A stretch of 64,000 nucleotides of DNA, taken from Rhodopseudomonas_A palustris_F. GTDB taxonomy: Bacteria; Pseudomonadota; Alphaproteobacteria; Rhizobiales; Xanthobacteraceae. Of this stretch, positions 63,139-64,000 are shown piece after piece. Made by a program: the position numbers and the translations under genes. Position 1 is the first letter of the stretch; every line of letters begins with the position of its first letter. The stretch spans positions 2,790,001-2,854,000 of the forward strand of contig NC_007925.1 in NCBI RefSeq assembly GCF_000013745.1, given 5' to 3'. The notes under the pieces were generated by a model, which searched no databases, had not been told where the DNA came from, and saw only the letters and a program-made list of their open reading frames with translations.

Positions 63139-64000
63139 ATGACGAAGGCGGTACGGGTGCACAAGGTCGGAGGACCGGAAGCCCTGGTCTATGAGGCGAT
63201 CGATCTGCCGGAGCCGGGGACCGGCGAGGTCCGGATTCGCCAGCACGCCGTCGGCCTGAACTTCATCGACGTCTATTTCCGCACCGGGCTCTACAAGGCG
63301 CCGGGCCTGCCGTTCATTCCCGGCAACGAGGCCGCCGGCGAAGTGGTCGCGGTCGGCCCCGGCGTGACCAATTTTCATCCCGGCGACCGCGTCGCCTATT
63401 ATTACAACCTCGGCGCCTATGCCACCGAGCGCAACATCCCCGCCGACAAACTGGTCAAGCTGCCCGATCACATCACCTACGAGCAGGGCGCGGTGCTGAT
63501 GCTGAAGGGGCTGACGGTGTGGTATCTGCTGCACAAGACCTTCAAGGTCGAGCCCGGGCACCGCGTGCTGATACACGCCGCCGCCGGCGGCATCGGGCTG
63601 CTCGCATGTCAGTGGGCCAAGGCGCTCGGCGCCAACGTCATCGGCACGGTGGGCTCGAAAGCCAAGGCCGACATCGCGCTGGCGGCCGGCTGCGACCACG
63701 TCATCATCTACACCCAGGAAGACTTCGTCGCGCGGATCAAGCAGATCAGCCGCAACGAACTCTGCGACGTGGTCTATGACGGCGTCGGCAAGACCACGTT
63801 TCCGGGTTCGCTGTCCTGCATCAAGCCGCGCGGCCTGTTCGTCAGCTTCGGCAACGCCTCCGGTCCGGTGCCGCCGTTCGCGCTCAGCGAGCTCAACAAC
63901 CACGGCTCGCTGTTCGCTACGCGACCGAAGCTCAATGATTATATCAGCAAGCGCTCAGAGCTGATCGAAGGCGCCGATGCGCTGTTCTCGGCGATCATCG
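63139..64000 (+). CDS. qor: NADPH:quinone oxidoreductase (zinc-free MDR family; truncated by the window edge)
   Basis: The visible 287 residues are the larger part of a medium-chain dehydrogenase/reductase of the quinone oxidoreductase type, which reduces quinones with NADPH and lacks the catalytic zinc. Features are VGLNFIDVYFRTGLYKAPGL, the substrate-site region VAYYYNLGAYATE, and the nucleotide-binding HAAAGGIGLLACQWAKALG. VVYDGVGKTTFPGSLSC is also typical. GAGGAGG lies 6 bases before the ATG at 63139. The 3' end lies beyond the window. Confidence 0.93.
   Translation, partial: MTKAVRVHKVGGPEALVYEAIDLPEPGTGEVRIRQHAVGLNFIDVYFRTGLYKAPGLPFIPGNEAAGEVVAVGPGVTNFHPGDRVAYYYNLGAYATERNIPADKLVKLPDHITYEQGAVLMLKGLTVWYLLHKTFKVEPGHRVLIHAAAGGIGLLACQWAKALGANVIGTVGSKAKADIALAAGCDHVIIYTQEDFVARIKQISRNELCDVVYDGVGKTTFPGSLSCIKPRGLFVSFGNASGPVPPFALSELNNHGSLFATRPKLNDYISKRSELIEGADALFSAII

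Overview
The window is high-GC, densely coded chromosomal DNA of an alphaproteobacterium. The protein sequences and gene order (lipA next to a COQ10-like gene, dusB-ntrBC-ntrYX-dat-hfq-hflX, a fused ispDF, sdhE-mfd, an IalB-family protein, a one-step phosphatidylcholine synthase, and a GH17/GT2 beta-glucan synthase pair) fit the Rhodopseudomonas/Bradyrhizobium group (Nitrobacteraceae). I saw no plasmid, phage or insertion-sequence genes. Most of the window is core chromosome.

Layout. 1-6.7 kb: 3' part of valS, mpg, lipA, a RatA/COQ10-like gene, a CinA-domain gene and ispDF. 6.9-17.2 kb: a same-strand nitrogen-regulation and RNA block (dusB, ntrB, ntrC, ntrY, ntrX, a D-amino acid transaminase, hfq, hflX). 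17.6-20.4 kb: gyrA. 20.5-25.3 kb: an AraC-family regulator divergent from a large subtilase autotransporter. 25.4-31.8 kb: a small secreted protein, coaD, a periplasmic/cytoplasmic cyclophilin pair, queA-tgt, a small zinc-ribbon protein and cysK. 31.8-35.6 kb: an accessory-looking stretch with an orphan BrnA-like protein, palindromic repeats, small unknown proteins, a polytopic membrane protein, a secreted collagen-like protein and tRNA-Lys. 35.7-41.5 kb: beta-(1,3)/(1,6)-glucan synthesis genes (ndvB, a possible ndvD, ndvC) plus a small membrane protein. 41.5-53.6 kb: a SPOR-domain protein, glmU, glmS, a DUF502 membrane protein, recG, sdhE and mfd. 53.7-58.4 kb: a three-gene minus-strand unit (orphan peptide-binding protein, degenerate adenylate-forming protein, degenerate PleD-like GGDEF protein). 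58.6-64 kb: IalB-like protein, hspQ, an AEC carrier, a UbiH-like hydroxylase, pcs and the start of a quinone oxidoreductase gene.

How the genes work together. NtrBC and NtrYX are two related nitrogen two-component systems in one block. GlmU and GlmS supply UDP-GlcNAc for the envelope, and the ndv genes, pcs, autotransporter and collagen-like gene also concern the envelope or surface. QueA and Tgt belong to queuosine tRNA modification. RecG and Mfd handle stalled forks and stalled RNA polymerase.

The most unusual points are: (1) the three-gene unit at 53.7-58.4 kb, in which two enzyme-like proteins have lost key catalytic residues; (2) a Tgt that has lost all four zinc ligands together; (3) a secreted protein with 42 uninterrupted Gly-X-Y triplets; (4) a 25-bp near-perfect palindrome followed by a 10-bp direct repeat upstream of the DUF502 gene; (5) at least four families of intergenic palindromic repeats.
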